Source: Nocardia sp. alder85J | GTDB lineage: Bacteria; Actinomycetota; Actinomycetes; Mycobacteriales; Mycobacteriaceae | DNA: 64,000 nucleotides | NCBI RefSeq assembly: GCF_020176955.2 | Contig: NZ_JAIUCZ020000002.1 | Location: 558,001-622,000, forward strand | Reading direction: 5' to 3' | Shown: positions 14,566 through 26,805 of the stretch, in pieces | How the letters are laid out: every line of letters begins with the position of its first letter | Numbering within the stretch: the stretch's first letter is position 1 | Program-made: the position numbers and the translations under genes | Notes under the pieces: generated by a model | Told to the model about the DNA's origin: nothing | The model's input: only the letters and a program-made list of their open reading frames with translations | The model's database searches: none

Positions 14566-15015
14566 ATGCCAGGCTGGCGTGATTTCCTGGATCGATTCCG
14601 GCCCGCCGGCGCCCCCGGCGCTGCGGTCCCGGGTGGAGTGCCGGTGGACCGGGCAGCCGCAGCGGCAGCGGAACTGATGCCGCTGCTGGCCCGTCTCGAC
14701 GACGACCAGCAACGAGCCGACGGCGTCCGCCGCGCGGGGCTGGACCGGGCCGAGCAGATCCGGCGGGACGGATCGGCCGCGGCCGCGGCCGTGCGGGCCC
14801 GAGCCGCGGAGAACGCAGAATCCGTTGCGGCACAAGCGGAGGCGGAGGTGCTCGGCAGCGCCGCAACGCCCGGCGAAGGCGCTGCGCCGGACACCGCCGA
14901 GATCGCCCGGCGGGCCGCCGAGCGATTGCCCGGCGAGGTCGAGCGAGTGGTGGCGGTGGCTCGGGAGCTGATCGCGCAGCTGTGCGCGCCGATCCCGGAA
15001 GCGGCGGACCGATGA
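14566..15015 (+). CDS. V/A-type ATPase stalk subunit, G/H-like
   Basis: Alanine- and arginine-rich helical protein of 149 residues with long heptad-like stretches (about 30-100), consistent with the peripheral-stalk subunit G (H) that pairs with subunit E. The identification rests mainly on position as first gene of the ATPase operon and on composition; no sharp motif exists in this family. The ATG at 14566 has GGGAGCACGAA upstream. Its stop overlaps the start of the C subunit gene (ATGA at 15012). Confidence 0.6.
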   Translation: MPGWRDFLDRFRPAGAPGAAVPGGVPVDRAAAAAAELMPLLARLDDDQQRADGVRRAGLDRAEQIRRDGSAAAAAVRARAAENAESVAAQAEAEVLGSAATPGEGAAPDTAEIARRAAERLPGEVERVVAVARELIAQLCAPIPEAADR

Positions 15016-15912
15016 GCGCGGGCTGGGTGGCGGCCACCGTCCGGGCCGTCGCAATGACCCGGCGCTACCCGGGGACCGGGGGCGCGCGGGATCTGGCTGC
15101 CGCGGGTTCACTGACGGCGGCGCAGCGACTGCTGTCGGCCGGCCCGTACGGCCGGCATGTCACGGTCGGAATGTCGTTGCCCGACAGTGAATACGGGGTA
15201 TTCGCCGCGACGCTCTGGCAGCTGCGGGTGCTCGCGGGCTGGCAGCCGCCCGCGGGGGCGCGCCTGATCCGGACGCTGGCCGGTGGCTTCGAGGTGGCCA
15301 ACATCGCCGCCCTGGCCGCCGCCACGACCGGCTCGTCCCGGCCGCCGGCCTTCGACGCGGGGGCGCTGGCCTGGGCCTGGCCGCGCCTGCGGGAGATCAC
15401 GACATTACCGGAATTGCGTGCGGCACTGCGAAATTCGACCTGGGGAGATCCGGGTACGGAGGTGCTGCCGGATCTCGTCGACGCGGTCACCGCCGTCTGG
15501 GCGGGCCGGGTGGCCGCGCAGGTCTCCCCGGCCCGGGACTGGGCCGCCGGCGGACTTGCCTTGCTGGTGGCTCGCCGACGATTCGCCGAAGCTCGTGTTG
15601 TTCCGGAATCGGTTGCCCGCGAGGCGAACCGGCTGCTGGGTGACCGGGCCGTCGCGGCGACGGGGCTGTCGGCCTACGCCGCCGCGCTGCCGGCGGGGGC
15701 ACGGTGGGCGGTGCCCGACGGCGCCGCCGACCTGTGGCGTGCCGAATTCGCCTGGTGGGCGCGGCTGGCTCGCGACGGACGGATCCTGCTGGGCGCCAAG
15801 CGTTTCGATTTCACCGCCCCGGTCGGCGCCGTCGCCGTGCTGGCCGCCGACGCCTGGCGGGTCCGGGCCGCGCTGCAAGTCGCGGCCGGGGCCGCGACCG
15901 AGGAGACCTACG

Positions 15913-15926
<14 letters not shown>
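15012..15926 (+). CDS. atpC: V/A-type ATPase subunit C (d-type)
   Basis: Protein of 304 residues, soluble and helical, of the V-ATPase C/d family that connects the central rotor to the membrane ring. Indications are the length, the N-terminal arginine/leucine helices and the C-terminal WRVRAALQVAAG..EETYDELV, which resembles the conserved end of the family where the last helix contacts the ring. ATG at 15012 overlaps the previous stop by ATGA. The 3' end overlaps the I subunit gene by 14 bp. Divergence from textbook C subunits is high, so family assignment leans partly on the operon. Confidence 0.72.
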
Positions 15927-17693
<1,767 letters not shown>

Positions 17694-17694
17694 T

Positions 17695-17910
17695 ATGGGC
17701 GGCATCACGGTGATCGGCGAACCCGAGCGGGTGAGCGGCTACGGTCTGGCCGGTGTCACCGTCCGCGGCGCCTCGGATCCGGATGCGGTCCGGCGGGCGT
17801 GGTCGGAGCTGGATCCGGGCACCGCGCTGGTGATCCTGACCCCGGCCGCCGCCGCGCAACTGAGCGCCGAGACCGCCACCGCCACACTGCTGACCGTGGT
17901 GATGCCGTGA
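17695..17910 (+). CDS. atpF: V/A-type ATPase subunit F (short)
   Basis: Seventy-one residues starting GGITVIGEPERVSGYGLAG, which follows the F-subunit pattern (strand, turn, then GF/YxLAG), then a central LVILTPAAAAQL strand. Subunit F sits on the central stalk and influences coupling. Family members are usually about 100 residues; here the C-terminal helix is missing or reduced. ATG at 17695 is one base after the K stop; its own stop overlaps the E start. Confidence 0.72.
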   Translation: MGGITVIGEPERVSGYGLAGVTVRGASDPDAVRRAWSELDPGTALVILTPAAAAQLSAETATATLLTVVMP

Positions 17911-18434
17911 TGGACGGTGACCACCGGACCGACACCGATGCGGCATTGTCCGACCTCCGGGCCCATCTGGCGGCCGCCGCCGCCGCGGCGGCCGGGGATA
18001 TCGAGCGAACGGCCGAGGCCGACGTGCGCGCGGAACTCGAACGAGCCGAGGCCGACGCGGCGGCGACCACCGCGCGCGCCGCCGAACTCGGCCGCCGCCG
18101 CGGCACTGCCGCGGTGGCCGCCGCAGCACATCGCGCGGCGTCGCGGCGACGAGGGGAGATCCTGGCCGCCCGCCGCGAGGCCGACGAGCGGTTCCGTTCG
18201 GCCGCCACCGCCGCGGTGCTGCACATGGCCGACGAACCCGGTTATCCGGCGATCCTGGACGGGTTGCGCGCCACCGCGATCGCGCTGCTGGGCCCGGACA
18301 CGGTTGTCACGGAGGATCCCGCCGGTGGCCTGATCGCCCACACCGGCGGACGGCTGCTCGATCTGCGGCTGGCGACCATCGCCGTGCGCGCGATCGACCG
18401 GGTGGCGACCGAACCCGGTGAGGAGCAGCCATGA
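17910..18434 (+). CDS. atpE: V/A-type ATPase subunit E (peripheral stalk)
   Basis: Protein of 174 residues: a long charged, alanine-rich helix (about 10-105) followed by a compact C-terminal domain (about 110-165, with LLGPDTVVTEDPAGGLIAH), as expected of the E subunit that forms the peripheral stalk with the G/H-like protein. The pattern V-x-x-D-P-x-GG-hydrophobic is the recognisable part. ATG at 17910 (GTG at 17907 also possible) overlaps the F stop; the stop overlaps the A start (ATGA at 18431). Confidence 0.78.
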   Translation: MDGDHRTDTDAALSDLRAHLAAAAAAAAGDIERTAEADVRAELERAEADAAATTARAAELGRRRGTAAVAAAAHRAASRRRGEILAARREADERFRSAATAAVLHMADEPGYPAILDGLRATAIALLGPDTVVTEDPAGGLIAHTGGRLLDLRLATIAVRAIDRVATEPGEEQP

Positions 18435-20176
18435 CCGCACAGATCCGCCGGGTGTCCGGCCCGCTGGTCGAAATCGACGCCTTCCCCGGCGTGGCGATGA
18501 ACGACCTGGTGACGCTGGGCGAGGTGGAGATCACGGCCGAGGTGGTCGGGATCACGGACGGCCGGGTGACATTACAGGCCTACGAATACACCGGCGGGCT
18601 GGGCCCGGGTACCGCGGTGACACCGTTGCGGCGACCGTTGTCGGCGCGGCTCGCACCGGATCTGCTCGGCGGCGTCTTCGACGGCCTGCTGCGGCCACTG
18701 ACCACCGCACCGGTCTGGCTGACCCCGGGCCCGGAGGTGCGAGACCTACAGCAGCGCTGGCACTTCCGGCCACTGCACGCCGTCGGTGCCACGGTGGACG
18801 CGGGCGCCGTGCTGGGCTCGGTGCAGGGCGGCGGGCCGCTGGAATACCGAGTACTGGTCCCGCCCTCGGTGCGTGGCCGGGTGGATCGGATCGCCGCCGA
18901 GGGCGAATACACAGCGGACGAGCCGGTGGCGACGATCGCCGGTACACCGGTGACGATCGCGCAGTACTGGCCGGTGCGCACCGCCCGGCCGATCCGCCGC
19001 CGCCGGCCCTCGACGGTGCCGTTGCGCACCGGCCAGCGCGCGGTGGATCTGCTGTTCCCGGTCGCCAAAGGCGCGACGGTGGCCGTCCCGGGCGGATTCG
19101 GCACCGGCAAGACGATGCTGCTGCAACAGCTGGCCAAGTGGTGCGACGCCGACGTGATCGTCTACATCGGCTGCGGCGAACGTGGCAACGAGATGGCGGA
19201 GGTGGTCGCCGAACTGTTCTCCCTCACCGATCCCCGCACCGGTGGGCGGCTGGCCGACCGCACGGTGGTCGTCGCCAACACCTCGAACATGCCCATGATG
19301 GCACGCGAGGCAGGCATCTACACCGGTGTCACGGTCGCGGAGTACTTCCGCGACATGGGATATCACACGGTGGTGATCGCCGACTCGACCTCACGCTGGG
19401 CGGAGGCGTTGCGCGAGTTCGCCTCTCGTGTCGGGGCGCTGCCCGCCGAGGAAGGATATCCGGCGGATCTGGCTTCGGCGCTGGCGGCATTCTACGAGCG
19501 CGCGGGGATGGTGGAGACCCTCGCGGGTACCGCCGGGTCGGTGACGATCGTCGGCGCGGTATCGCCGCCGGGCGGCGACCTCTCCGAACCGGTGACCGTC
19601 CACACCGAACGGTTCGTGCGCTGCCGTTGGACGCTGGATCGCGAATTGGCCTACGCCCGGCACTATCCCGCGGTGTCCTGGTCGGCGTCGTTCTCCCACG
19701 ACGCGGACATCCTGAGCACCTCCGCGGCCGATTCCGATCGGGCCGTCCGGCGCGGCCGGGTGCTCGGCCTGCTCGCGGAAGCCGACCGGCTCACCGCGCT
19801 CACCGAACTGGTCGGAGTGAACTCGCTGCCCGCCGATCAACGGGTGACCCTGCTGGCCGGGCGCCTGCTGCGAGACGGCGTCCTCGCACAGAATGCGCTG
19901 TCGCCCAATGATTCCTATTGCTCCGAAGCGAAGACCGACGCGGTCGCGGATGCGGCCCTCGCGGTGATCGACCGCTGCCGCGCACTGGTCCGATCCGCCG
20001 TCGCACCCGAACAACTGGAGGCGGTGGACTTCGGCCCGCTGATCCGCGCGCCCGAGGCCGCCGACCCGGAGGACATCACGAGTGTGAACATGATTCGAGA
20101 CCACACGCTGGGCCGGCTGGACGATCTCGCACGTCCGCACGACCCGGTGCCGCCCGCGCCGCAGGTCGCCTCGTGA
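18431..20176 (+). CDS. atpA: V/A-type ATPase catalytic subunit A
   Basis: Catalytic subunit of 581 residues. It has an N-terminal beta barrel (RRVSGPLVEIDAF), the A-specific bulge region (about 110-190), Walker A GGFGTGKTMLLQQLAKW (about residue 220), IGCGERGNEM, and Walker B with VIADSTSRWAEALREF, then PAEEGYPADL and GAVSPPGGDLSEP. It is strongly conserved, so there is no doubt of the family. The length agrees with bacterial A subunits (575-595). ATG at 18431 follows AGGAG; its end overlaps the B start by four bases. It hydrolyses or makes ATP coupled to ion flow through the I/K membrane sector. Confidence 0.97.
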   Translation: MTAQIRRVSGPLVEIDAFPGVAMNDLVTLGEVEITAEVVGITDGRVTLQAYEYTGGLGPGTAVTPLRRPLSARLAPDLLGGVFDGLLRPLTTAPVWLTPGPEVRDLQQRWHFRPLHAVGATVDAGAVLGSVQGGGPLEYRVLVPPSVRGRVDRIAAEGEYTADEPVATIAGTPVTIAQYWPVRTARPIRRRRPSTVPLRTGQRAVDLLFPVAKGATVAVPGGFGTGKTMLLQQLAKWCDADVIVYIGCGERGNEMAEVVAELFSLTDPRTGGRLADRTVVVANTSNMPMMAREAGIYTGVTVAEYFRDMGYHTVVIADSTSRWAEALREFASRVGALPAEEGYPADLASALAAFYERAGMVETLAGTAGSVTIVGAVSPPGGDLSEPVTVHTERFVRCRWTLDRELAYARHYPAVSWSASFSHDADILSTSAADSDRAVRRGRVLGLLAEADRLTALTELVGVNSLPADQRVTLLAGRLLRDGVLAQNALSPNDSYCSEAKTDAVADAALAVIDRCRALVRSAVAPEQLEAVDFGPLIRAPEAADPEDITSVNMIRDHTLGRLDDLARPHDPVPPAPQVAS

Positions 20177-21555
20177 ACCCACGGGATTGGCTGCGATACG
20201 ACGGAATTCGGGAAGTACGAGGCCCGCTGCTGGTGGTCACCGGCGTATCCGGGGTCGGCTGGGACGAATTCGTCCACATCGAGTGCGCGGACGGCCGCCG
20301 CGACGGCGTGGTCCTGGAAGTCTCCGGGGACCTGGCGGTGGTGGAGGTGCTGGAGGGCACCGCGGGCATCGATCCCGCCCGGACCGTCGTCGAATTCACC
20401 GGCACACCCTTCGAGATCCCGGTCGGCGACGAGTGGCTCGGACGCGTGTGCAACGGTCGCGGCGCACCGCTGGACGGCGGCCCGCCGGTGGCCGGGCGGC
20501 GGCGGCCGGTCTCGGGCGCACCGTTGAATCCCACGCACCGGGAGCCGCCGGCGGATCCGGTGCTGACCGGGGTGTCGGCAATAGATGCCCTGACCACGCT
20601 GGTGCGGGGGCAGAAACTGCCGGTCTTCTCGCTGCCCGGATTGCCGCACCTGGAGCTCGCGGGCCAGATCGCCGCGCAGGCCCAGGTGGCCGGGCAGCCG
20701 TTCTGCGTGGTGGTCGCCGCGCTCGGTCTCACCCACGCCGAGGCCGACCGGCTCCGCGACACACTCGAAGAACGCAGCGCCGCGGGCGAATTGGCATTGC
20801 TGCTGAATCTGGCCGACGATCCGGTCGTCGAGCGGCTGCTGACCCCCCGGGCCGCGCTGACCATCGCCGAGGAGCTCGCCTTCGGCGCCGTGGACGGCCG
20901 GCATGTGCTGGTGGTGCTGGCCGATATGACCAACTACGCCGAGGCGCTGCGCGAGGTGTCGTCGGCGCGTGGCGAAATACCCAGTCGCCGGGCCTATCCC
21001 GGCTACCTCTACAGCGATCTGGCGTCACTGTACGAACGGTGCGGGCGCCTGCGCGGCCGATCGGGATCGGTGACGGTGCTCCCGGTGCTGACGATGCCGG
21101 GCGGGGACATCACCCACCCGGTACCCGATCTGACCGGGTACATCACCGAGGGGCAGATCGTGTTGTCGGCGGACCTGCACGCCCGCGGTGTCTACCCACC
21201 GATCGACGCGCTGTCGTCGCTGTCGCGGCTGATGCGGCACGGCGCCGGACCGGAACGAACCCGCGCCGACCATCTCCCGTTGGCGGCGCAACTGCTGGCC
21301 GCGCTCGCCCGTGCGCGGCAGGTGCGGGAACTGGCCGAGCTGATCGGCACCGCCGCGCTGACCGACCTCGATCGAGCCCATCTGGACCTGTCGGATGCGT
21401 TCACCGCCGAACTGGTCGACCAGGGTGCGGGCGAGCGCCGCGCGCTCGACGACACCCTGGATCGAGCATGGCGGGTCCTCGCCCGGCTGCCTCGCAGCGC
21501 GTTGACCATGCTGCCCGGCGACCTGCTGGACGAGCACCTCGGCCGGCCGTCGTGA
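20173..21555 (+). CDS. atpB: V/A-type ATPase regulatory subunit B
   Basis: Non-catalytic nucleotide-binding subunit of 460 residues. It shows an N-terminal barrel ([19 protein letters not shown]), [53 protein letters not shown] in place of a Walker A loop, and [20 protein letters not shown]. The C-terminal [19 protein letters not shown] is typical. The absence of a P-loop is normal for B. GTG at 20173 overlaps the A stop (GTGA); its own stop overlaps the D gene. Confidence 0.96.
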   Translation: MNPRDWLRYDGIREVRGPLLVVTGVSGVGWDEFVHIECADGRRDGVVLEVSGDLAVVEVLEGTAGIDPARTVVEFTGTPFEIPVGDEWLGRVCNGRGAPLDGGPPVAGRRRPVSGAPLNPTHREPPADPVLTGVSAIDALTTLVRGQKLPVFSLPGLPHLELAGQIAAQAQVAGQPFCVVVAALGLTHAEADRLRDTLEERSAAGELALLLNLADDPVVERLLTPRAALTIAEELAFGAVDGRHVLVVLADMTNYAEALREVSSARGEIPSRRAYPGYLYSDLASLYERCGRLRGRSGSVTVLPVLTMPGGDITHPVPDLTGYITEGQIVLSADLHARGVYPPIDALSSLSRLMRHGAGPERTRADHLPLAAQLLAALARARQVRELAELIGTAALTDLDRAHLDLSDAFTAELVDQGAGERRALDDTLDRAWRVLARLPRSALTMLPGDLLDEHLGRPS

Positions 21556-22169
21556 CCGGGCTGCGGGTGCCGCCGGGCCGGGCGGGACGGGTCTGGCTGC
21601 GGGAGCGGCTCGGGCTCGCCGAGTCCGCGCTGTCCCTGCTGGAACAGAAGCAGGCGATCCTCGACGAACGACTGACCGGGCTGCGGCTACGCCGCGACCG
21701 GACCCGCGCGGACTGGACGTCGGCGGCCGCCGCCGCCGACGTCTGGCAGGCCAGGGCGGCGCTACTCGGCGGGCAGTGGTCGCTGACGTTCGCCGCCACG
21801 CAGCCCGCCGAGCTGACCGTCGGCACCGCCACGGTCGCCGGTGCGAGCTATCCCGATACGGCGCTGCTGTCCGTGCCGGAGGACCCGCCCGGCCGGGCAA
21901 CCGGCGGCACGACCATGGCGGCGGCCCGGGCGGCGGCCGTGGCCGCCGTCACGGCCGCCGCCGGGCACGCGGTCGCCGCCGCCGCGGTGCAGGTGGTGGA
22001 ACAGGAACTCGCGGCCACCGGGCTGCGGGTCCGGGCGCTGCGCCATCGCCGGATCCCGGCACTGCGGACCGCGCTGGCCGAACTGGACCTGGTCCTGGAG
22101 GAACGCGAGCGTGCCGAGCGCATCCTCCCCGGCCGTGCCCGCGCCGGCGGCGTCGGGCAGGAAATGTGA
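21552..22169 (+). CDS. atpD: V/A-type ATPase central stalk subunit D
   Basis: Protein of 205 residues with long N- and C-terminal helices expected to form the central rotor coiled coil: [21 protein letters not shown] near the N-terminus matches the family's LL-x-K-x-x-IL pattern, and [22 protein letters not shown] near the C-terminus matches the conserved RRVNALE-like segment. GTG at 21552 overlaps the B stop (GTGA). Last gene of the operon; the next box and P-type ATPase gene start immediately after. Confidence 0.86.
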   Translation: MTGLRVPPGRAGRVWLRERLGLAESALSLLEQKQAILDERLTGLRLRRDRTRADWTSAAAAADVWQARAALLGGQWSLTFAATQPAELTVGTATVAGASYPDTALLSVPEDPPGRATGGTTMAAARAAAVAAVTAAAGHAVAAAAVQVVEQELAATGLRVRALRHRRIPALRTALAELDLVLEERERAERILPGRARAGGVGQEM

Positions 22170-22175
22170 CGCCGA

Positions 22176-22189
22176 GGGCCGAAAGTCCT
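22176..22189 (+). promoter_or_regulatory. DosR-like box before the P2-type ATPase
   Basis: GGGCCGAAAGTCCT; in reverse complement AGGACTTTCGGCCC, 13 of 14 to the window consensus. It begins 6 bp after the V/A-ATPase operon and 58 bp before the next start codon. Confidence 0.65.
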
Positions 22190-22246
22190 CGAGATCGGTT
22201 CGATCGGTCCTGTCGCAGCACATGCGCGGGCCGCGACCATCGAGAG

Positions 22247-25003
22247 ATGTCCACTCGTCAGGACCATCGGATCCACCCACAGGAACAGCGCTGGGACCCC
22301 GAGGAAGCCGCGGACCGGCTGCTGCGCGATCTGCGCAGCGGCCCGCGCGGGCTGTCGGGCACCGAGGCCGGACGGCGGCTGCTGCAATACGGGCCGAACC
22401 AGCTGAGCCGGCGCGGCGGCCGGCAGTGGCCGAAGGCCCTGGTGCGGCAGGTCACCCACCCGCTGGCACTGCTGTTGTGGCTCGCCGCCGCGCTGCTGCT
22501 GATCGTCGGCTCGAATGTCGTCGCGATCGCGGTGATGCTGATCATCTTCCTGAACGCCGCGTTCGCGTTCATCCAGGAGTTGCAGGCCGAACGGGCGGTC
22601 GAGGAACTGGCCAAATTTCTCCCACAGCGGACCACAGTAGAACGTGACGGCGCGGTCACCGAGATCGACGCCGTGGACCTGGTGCCCGGTGACGTCGTCG
22701 TGGTCACCGAGGGTGACCGGATCGCTGCCGATATCCGCCTGCTCACCGGGGCGGTCGAGGTCGACATGTCGGCATTGACCGGCGAGTCCGTGCCCATCCT
22801 GCGCTCGGCCGCGCTGATGGACGCGCACACGCCGTTGCTCAATGCCCACGACCTGGTGTTCAGCGGCACCACCTGCACCGGGGGAGAAGCGCGCGGCGTG
22901 GTGTTCGCCACCGGCATGGCCACCGAGATCGGCCGCATCGCGGCGCTCACCGAACGCGTCCGCCAGGACCCCAGCCCGCTGGAGCGGCAGGTGCGCCGGG
23001 TGGCCTGGCTGATCGCCGCCGTCTCGCTGCTGCTGGCGGCGGGATTCATCCCGCTGGCGACTCTGGCCGCCGGACTGGGGGTGATCGACGCGCTGGTCTT
23101 CGCGGCGGGCCTGCTGGCCGGGATGGTCCCGGAGGGGTTGCTGCCGGTGATCACCCTCGCGCTGGCGGTGGCGGTGCGGTCGCTGGCCCGCCGTGGAGCG
23201 CTGGTCAAACGCCTGTCGGCGGTGGAGACGCTCGGCTCGACCGATGTCATCTGCACCGACAAGACCGGCACCCTCACGCAGAACCGCATGACACCGGTCT
23301 GCGCGTGGACCACGGCAGGCCGAGTGGACCTGGACCCGGACCGGCCGCCATCGTCGTCGGACAGTGCGCCGCAACTACGGCAGCTCGGGCAGGTGGCGGC
23401 CCTGTGCAACAACGGCCGGCTCGACCGCGACGGCACCACGGCCGGCGAGCCCACCGAGCTCGCTCTGCTGTCCGCGGCCCGCACCCTCGGCGCCGACGTA
23501 GCCGTTGCGCCGCGAGAAGCGCACCGGCAGTGGCTTTTCCATTTCGACCCCGTGCTGAAGATGATGTCCACCATCGACCGCGACGAGGACGCGTTGATCG
23601 TGCACACCAAAGGGGCGCCGGAGGCGGTACTGCCCCGCTGCAACGAGGTGCTGGATGCGCGCGGTGCGTCCGTGCCACTCACCGCCACCGAACGGGACAG
23701 GGCCGACGCGGTCGTGAATTCCCTTGCCGCCGAAGGGCTACGAGTGCTGGCCCTGGCCCGGCGGCGACTACCGGCGGGACCCGCGCCACAGCGCCGCGAC
23801 GACGCGGAATCGGGACTGTGCCTGGTCGGACTGATCGCCCTCCTGGACCCACCACGCCCCGGCGTCGCCGAGGCCGTCGCCGACTGTCATACCGCAGGTA
23901 TCCGGATCATCGTCATCACCGGCGACCATCCACTCACGGCCGCGGCCATCGCCGAGCGCATCGGTATCACCGGTCCCCATCCCACGGTGGTCACCGGCGA
24001 CACGCTGGACCATCTGACCGAGAAGGAACTGGCGGCGCTCATCCGCGACGAACCCGAGGTGATCTTCGCGCGCGCCTCGCCCGAGGCGAAGCTGCACATC
24101 GCCGAGGCACTGCACGACAGCGGCCACGTGGTCGCGATGACCGGGGACGGTGTCAACGACGCTCCGGCACTGCACCGCGCCGACATCGGCGTCGCGATGG
24201 GTCGTTCCGGCACCGACGTCGCCCGGGAGGCCGCGACCGTGGTGCTCACCGACGACGATTTCGGCTCCATCGTGGCGGCGGTGCAGGCCGGTCGCCGCAT
24301 CTACGACAACGTGCGGAAGTTCATCGTCTACATCTTCGCCCACGCCACCCCGGAAACCGTAGCCTTCCTTGTCTTCGCGATCGGCGGCGGCCTGATCCCG
24401 CTGCCGCTCACCATTCTTCAGCTGCTCGCCTTCGATGTGGGCAGCGAAACCCTTCCCGCGCTGGCACTCTCCCGCGAGCCGGCCGAACCCGGCATCATGT
24501 CCAGGCCGCCACGCCCGCGCGACGAGGGCGTCATTCGCGGATGGATGCTGCTGCGCGCGTGGTTGCTGCTCGGCGGAATCGTCACGGCGCTGGCACTGAC
24601 CGGATTCTTCGTCGTATTGCTGAGCGCCGGATGGCATCCCGGCGATGCCGTGGGGCCGGGAACACCGCTACACGCGGCCTACCGGCAAGCCACCACGATG
24701 ACGTTCCTCGGCATGATCGTCGGCCAGATCGGCACCGCGTTCGCCGTGCGGGCCCAGCGAACGTCACTGTGGTCGGTCGGCCTGTTCGCCAATCGCTATC
24801 TGCTCGCCGGGATCGTCGCCGAACTCGCGCTGGCTGCCGTATTCGTCTACACCCCACCACTGCAAGCGCTGCTGGGCACGGCCGCGCTGCCGTGGCACGA
24901 CCTCGCGATGCTGGTGCCGTACCCGTTCGTCGTCCTGGGCGCCGACGAGTTGTGCCGGTGGCTGGTTCGCCGCCGGGATCGCCGCCGTGCCGCCCGGCGG
25001 TGA
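22247..25003 (+). CDS. P2-type cation-transporting ATPase, CtpF-like
   Basis: Membrane pump of 918 residues, the usual length. It has actuator motif LTGESVPI (about 178), intramembrane [15 protein letters not shown] before the phosphorylation site [12 protein letters not shown] (about 337), nucleotide-binding KGAPEAV, hinge [11 protein letters not shown], and about ten transmembrane helices. The PEGL motif and the sequence around the phosphorylation site place it in the P2 group (calcium or Na/K-like pumps). M. tuberculosis CtpF (Rv1997), a DosR-regulon Ca2+ pump, is the closest functional analogue by size and context, but the ion is not proven. The ATG at 22247 is chosen because the reading further upstream covers the D gene. 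Downstream gene convergent. Confidence 0.9.
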   Translation: MSTRQDHRIHPQEQRWDPEEAADRLLRDLRSGPRGLSGTEAGRRLLQYGPNQLSRRGGRQWPKALVRQVTHPLALLLWLAAALLLIVGSNVVAIAVMLIIFLNAAFAFIQELQAERAVEELAKFLPQRTTVERDGAVTEIDAVDLVPGDVVVVTEGDRIAADIRLLTGAVEVDMSALTGESVPILRSAALMDAHTPLLNAHDLVFSGTTCTGGEARGVVFATGMATEIGRIAALTERVRQDPSPLERQVRRVAWLIAAVSLLLAAGFIPLATLAAGLGVIDALVFAAGLLAGMVPEGLLPVITLALAVAVRSLARRGALVKRLSAVETLGSTDVICTDKTGTLTQNRMTPVCAWTTAGRVDLDPDRPPSSSDSAPQLRQLGQVAALCNNGRLDRDGTTAGEPTELALLSAARTLGADVAVAPREAHRQWLFHFDPVLKMMSTIDRDEDALIVHTKGAPEAVLPRCNEVLDARGASVPLTATERDRADAVVNSLAAEGLRVLALARRRLPAGPAPQRRDDAESGLCLVGLIALLDPPRPGVAEAVADCHTAGIRIIVITGDHPLTAAAIAERIGITGPHPTVVTGDTLDHLTEKELAALIRDEPEVIFARASPEAKLHIAEALHDSGHVVAMTGDGVNDAPALHRADIGVAMGRSGTDVAREAATVVLTDDDFGSIVAAVQAGRRIYDNVRKFIVYIFAHATPETVAFLVFAIGGGLIPLPLTILQLLAFDVGSETLPALALSREPAEPGIMSRPPRPRDEGVIRGWMLLRAWLLLGGIVTALALTGFFVVLLSAGWHPGDAVGPGTPLHAAYRQATTMTFLGMIVGQIGTAFAVRAQRTSLWSVGLFANRYLLAGIVAELALAAVFVYTPPLQALLGTAALPWHDLAMLVPYPFVVLGADELCRWLVRRRDRRRAARR

Positions 25004-25042
25004 GCCGGCCTCCGGCGGACCGGCATACCCGGGGATGATCGA

Positions 25043-25516
25043 TCAGCGGCTGTTCGCGAGCACCCGTTCCACTTCGCGCAACGTCACCCGGATCGCCTCC
25101 GGAACAGCCGCCGCCACCGGTTCGGACAGTCCGGCGCCGAGTTCGAGGGTCTGTGCCTCGACGGCGACGACCACGATCTCGCGGGGCAGCCGGCCGAGGA
25201 CCGCGCCCAGCGGTATCGCGTCGGGAATGCCGAGCGCGTGCGAGCTGGCGGCGGTGGTCACACCGCGCAGCGCGTCCACGGTGGTGAGCCAGATCCGGCC
25301 CGGGGTGGCTGGTTCGCAGAGGACGGCGTCCACCACGACGGCGAGATCGGCGCCGGCCCAGGCATCCAGCAGGCCGGTCGGTTCGCCGTCGCACACGGTG
25401 GCGAGTACCCCCGGCAGTCGCAGTTTCTCGACGGCCCTGGCCACTGCGGGCCCGATCCCATCGTCGCGGCGGTAGTCGTTGCCGATGCCGGCGACGACCA
25501 CTCGGGCGCCGGTCAC
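25043..25516 (-). CDS. [NiFe]-hydrogenase maturation endopeptidase
   Basis: HyaD/HycI-type protease of 157 residues that removes the C-terminal peptide of the hydrogenase large subunit after nickel insertion. It carries GIGNDYRRDDGIG at the N-terminus (nickel-sensing acidic residue), DAVLCE in the middle and SSHALGIP. The GTG at 25516 overlaps the stop of the large subunit (GTGA), which is preferred over the longer reading from 25564. Last gene of the hydrogenase operon. Confidence 0.88.
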   Translation of the reverse strand: MTGARVVVAGIGNDYRRDDGIGPAVARAVEKLRLPGVLATVCDGEPTGLLDAWAGADLAVVVDAVLCEPATPGRIWLTTVDALRGVTTAASSHALGIPDAIPLGAVLGRLPREIVVVAVEAQTLELGAGLSEPVAAAVPEAIRVTLREVERVLANSR

Positions 25517-26805
25517 CGCCGCTCCATCCGGAGCTGTAGGAAGTGTGCCGCACAGGAGATGCACGGGTCGTAGTTGCGGATGGTGCGCTCACACAACGCG
25601 GTCAGCGCCGCATCGTCCAGGTCGAGATTCGCGGCGACGACACGGCGCAGGTCCTCCTCGATCGCGGCCTGGTTCTGCGAGGTCGGCGGGACGATGGTCG
25701 CCGAGCGGACCAGCCCGTCGTCGCCGATCTCGTAGCGGTGGTAGAGCAGACCGCGTGGCGCCTCGCTGACTCCGTGGCCGACGCCGGCCCGGGGCGTCAC
25801 CGGTACCGCGGCCCGTGGCGGCTTCTCGTACTCGGTGATCAGGCGTAGCGCCTCGTCGATGGCGAACACGACCTCGACGGCACGAACCAGGATGCTGCGG
25901 AAGGGATTACGGCACTCGTCGCCCAGTCCGATGGATTCCGCGAGTCGGCGGACCGGCGGCGGTAGCGCCGCCGAGTTCAGGCTGTAGCGGGCCAGCGGGC
26001 CGGTGAGGTAGCGGCGGCCGTCGAAGGTGGCGTGCAACGCCGTCGAGTGCGGTACCTGATGCTCGGCCACATGGTCGGGGAATTCCGTTGCGGGAAAGAC
26101 AGTTCCGGTGCTGACCCGGATGTTCCCCGATTCGATCGCATAGCCGTCGGGGGCGGTGACGGCGAGCAGGTCGTGCTCGAGTTCGAGGTCGGGGAAGTCG
26201 AGTTCGCCGACTCGCTGCGCGGTGTCGACGGCGAAACCCTGTGCGTGACGCAGCTGTTCGGCCAGCGGCGCCAGGTCCGCGGGATCGGGTACGGCATGGA
26301 ATCCGCCGACCCGTACGTTGATCGGGTGAATCGCTCGCCCGCCGAGCAATTCCAGCAGCGCGTTGCCCGACTTCTTCACGGCCAGGCCGTGTTCGACGAG
26401 ATCACGATGGCCGGTGGCCAGCGCGACGGCATCGGGGCAGCCGAGAAAATCGGGCAGGTGCAGCAGGTGGATGTGCAGTGCGTGGCTGGAGATCCACTCG
26501 CCGCAGTACAGCAGCCGACGTAGCCGGGCCAAGGGCGGATCCAGTTCGGCGCCACAGGCCTGTTCGAGTGCGTTGCAGGCGCTGGTCTGATACGCGACGG
26601 GACAGATGCCGCAGATCCGGGCGGTGATGTCGGGCGGTTCGGTGAAGGAGCGGCCACGCAGGAATGCCTCGAAGAAGCGCGGCGGCTCGTAGATGTTCAA
26701 CTCGGCCCGCTCCACGACATCGCCGTCGATCACGATGCGCAGCGCGCCCTCACCCTCGACGCGAGCCAGCGAGCTGACCCGCAACTGCCTACTGCGATGA
26801 CTCAT
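25513..26805 (-). CDS. hyhL: Group 3b [NiFe]-hydrogenase large (catalytic) subunit
   Basis: Catalytic subunit of 430 residues. The nickel ligands are present: ARICGICP (Cys65, Cys68) and DPCISCAAH (Cys415, Cys418), followed by a nine-residue tail after His421 that the adjacent protease would cut. The operon layout (beta Fe-S, gamma flavin/NAD(P), small, large) is that of group 3b, the cytosolic NADP-linked hydrogenase/sulfhydrogenase type, known to be DosR-induced in M. smegmatis (Hyh). The ATG at 26805 has AAAGGGCCACCG before it and overlaps the small subunit gene by 17 bp. Probable role: H2 evolution as an electron sink in anoxia, or H2 uptake. Confidence 0.94.
   Translation of the reverse strand: MSHRSRQLRVSSLARVEGEGALRIVIDGDVVERAELNIYEPPRFFEAFLRGRSFTEPPDITARICGICPVAYQTSACNALEQACGAELDPPLARLRRLLYCGEWISSHALHIHLLHLPDFLGCPDAVALATGHRDLVEHGLAVKKSGNALLELLGGRAIHPINVRVGGFHAVPDPADLAPLAEQLRHAQGFAVDTAQRVGELDFPDLELEHDLLAVTAPDGYAIESGNIRVSTGTVFPATEFPDHVAEHQVPHSTALHATFDGRRYLTGPLARYSLNSAALPPPVRRLAESIGLGDECRNPFRSILVRAVEVVFAIDEALRLITEYEKPPRAAVPVTPRAGVGHGVSEAPRGLLYHRYEIGDDGLVRSATIVPPTSQNQAAIEEDLRRVVAANLDLDDAALTALCERTIRNYDPCISCAAHFLQLRMERR

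Noticed and set aside
14325..14582. 85-codon frame between hibernation factor and V-ATPase
   Set aside because: Overlaps the hibernation factor end and the first ATPase gene, has no ribosome site and resembles nothing.
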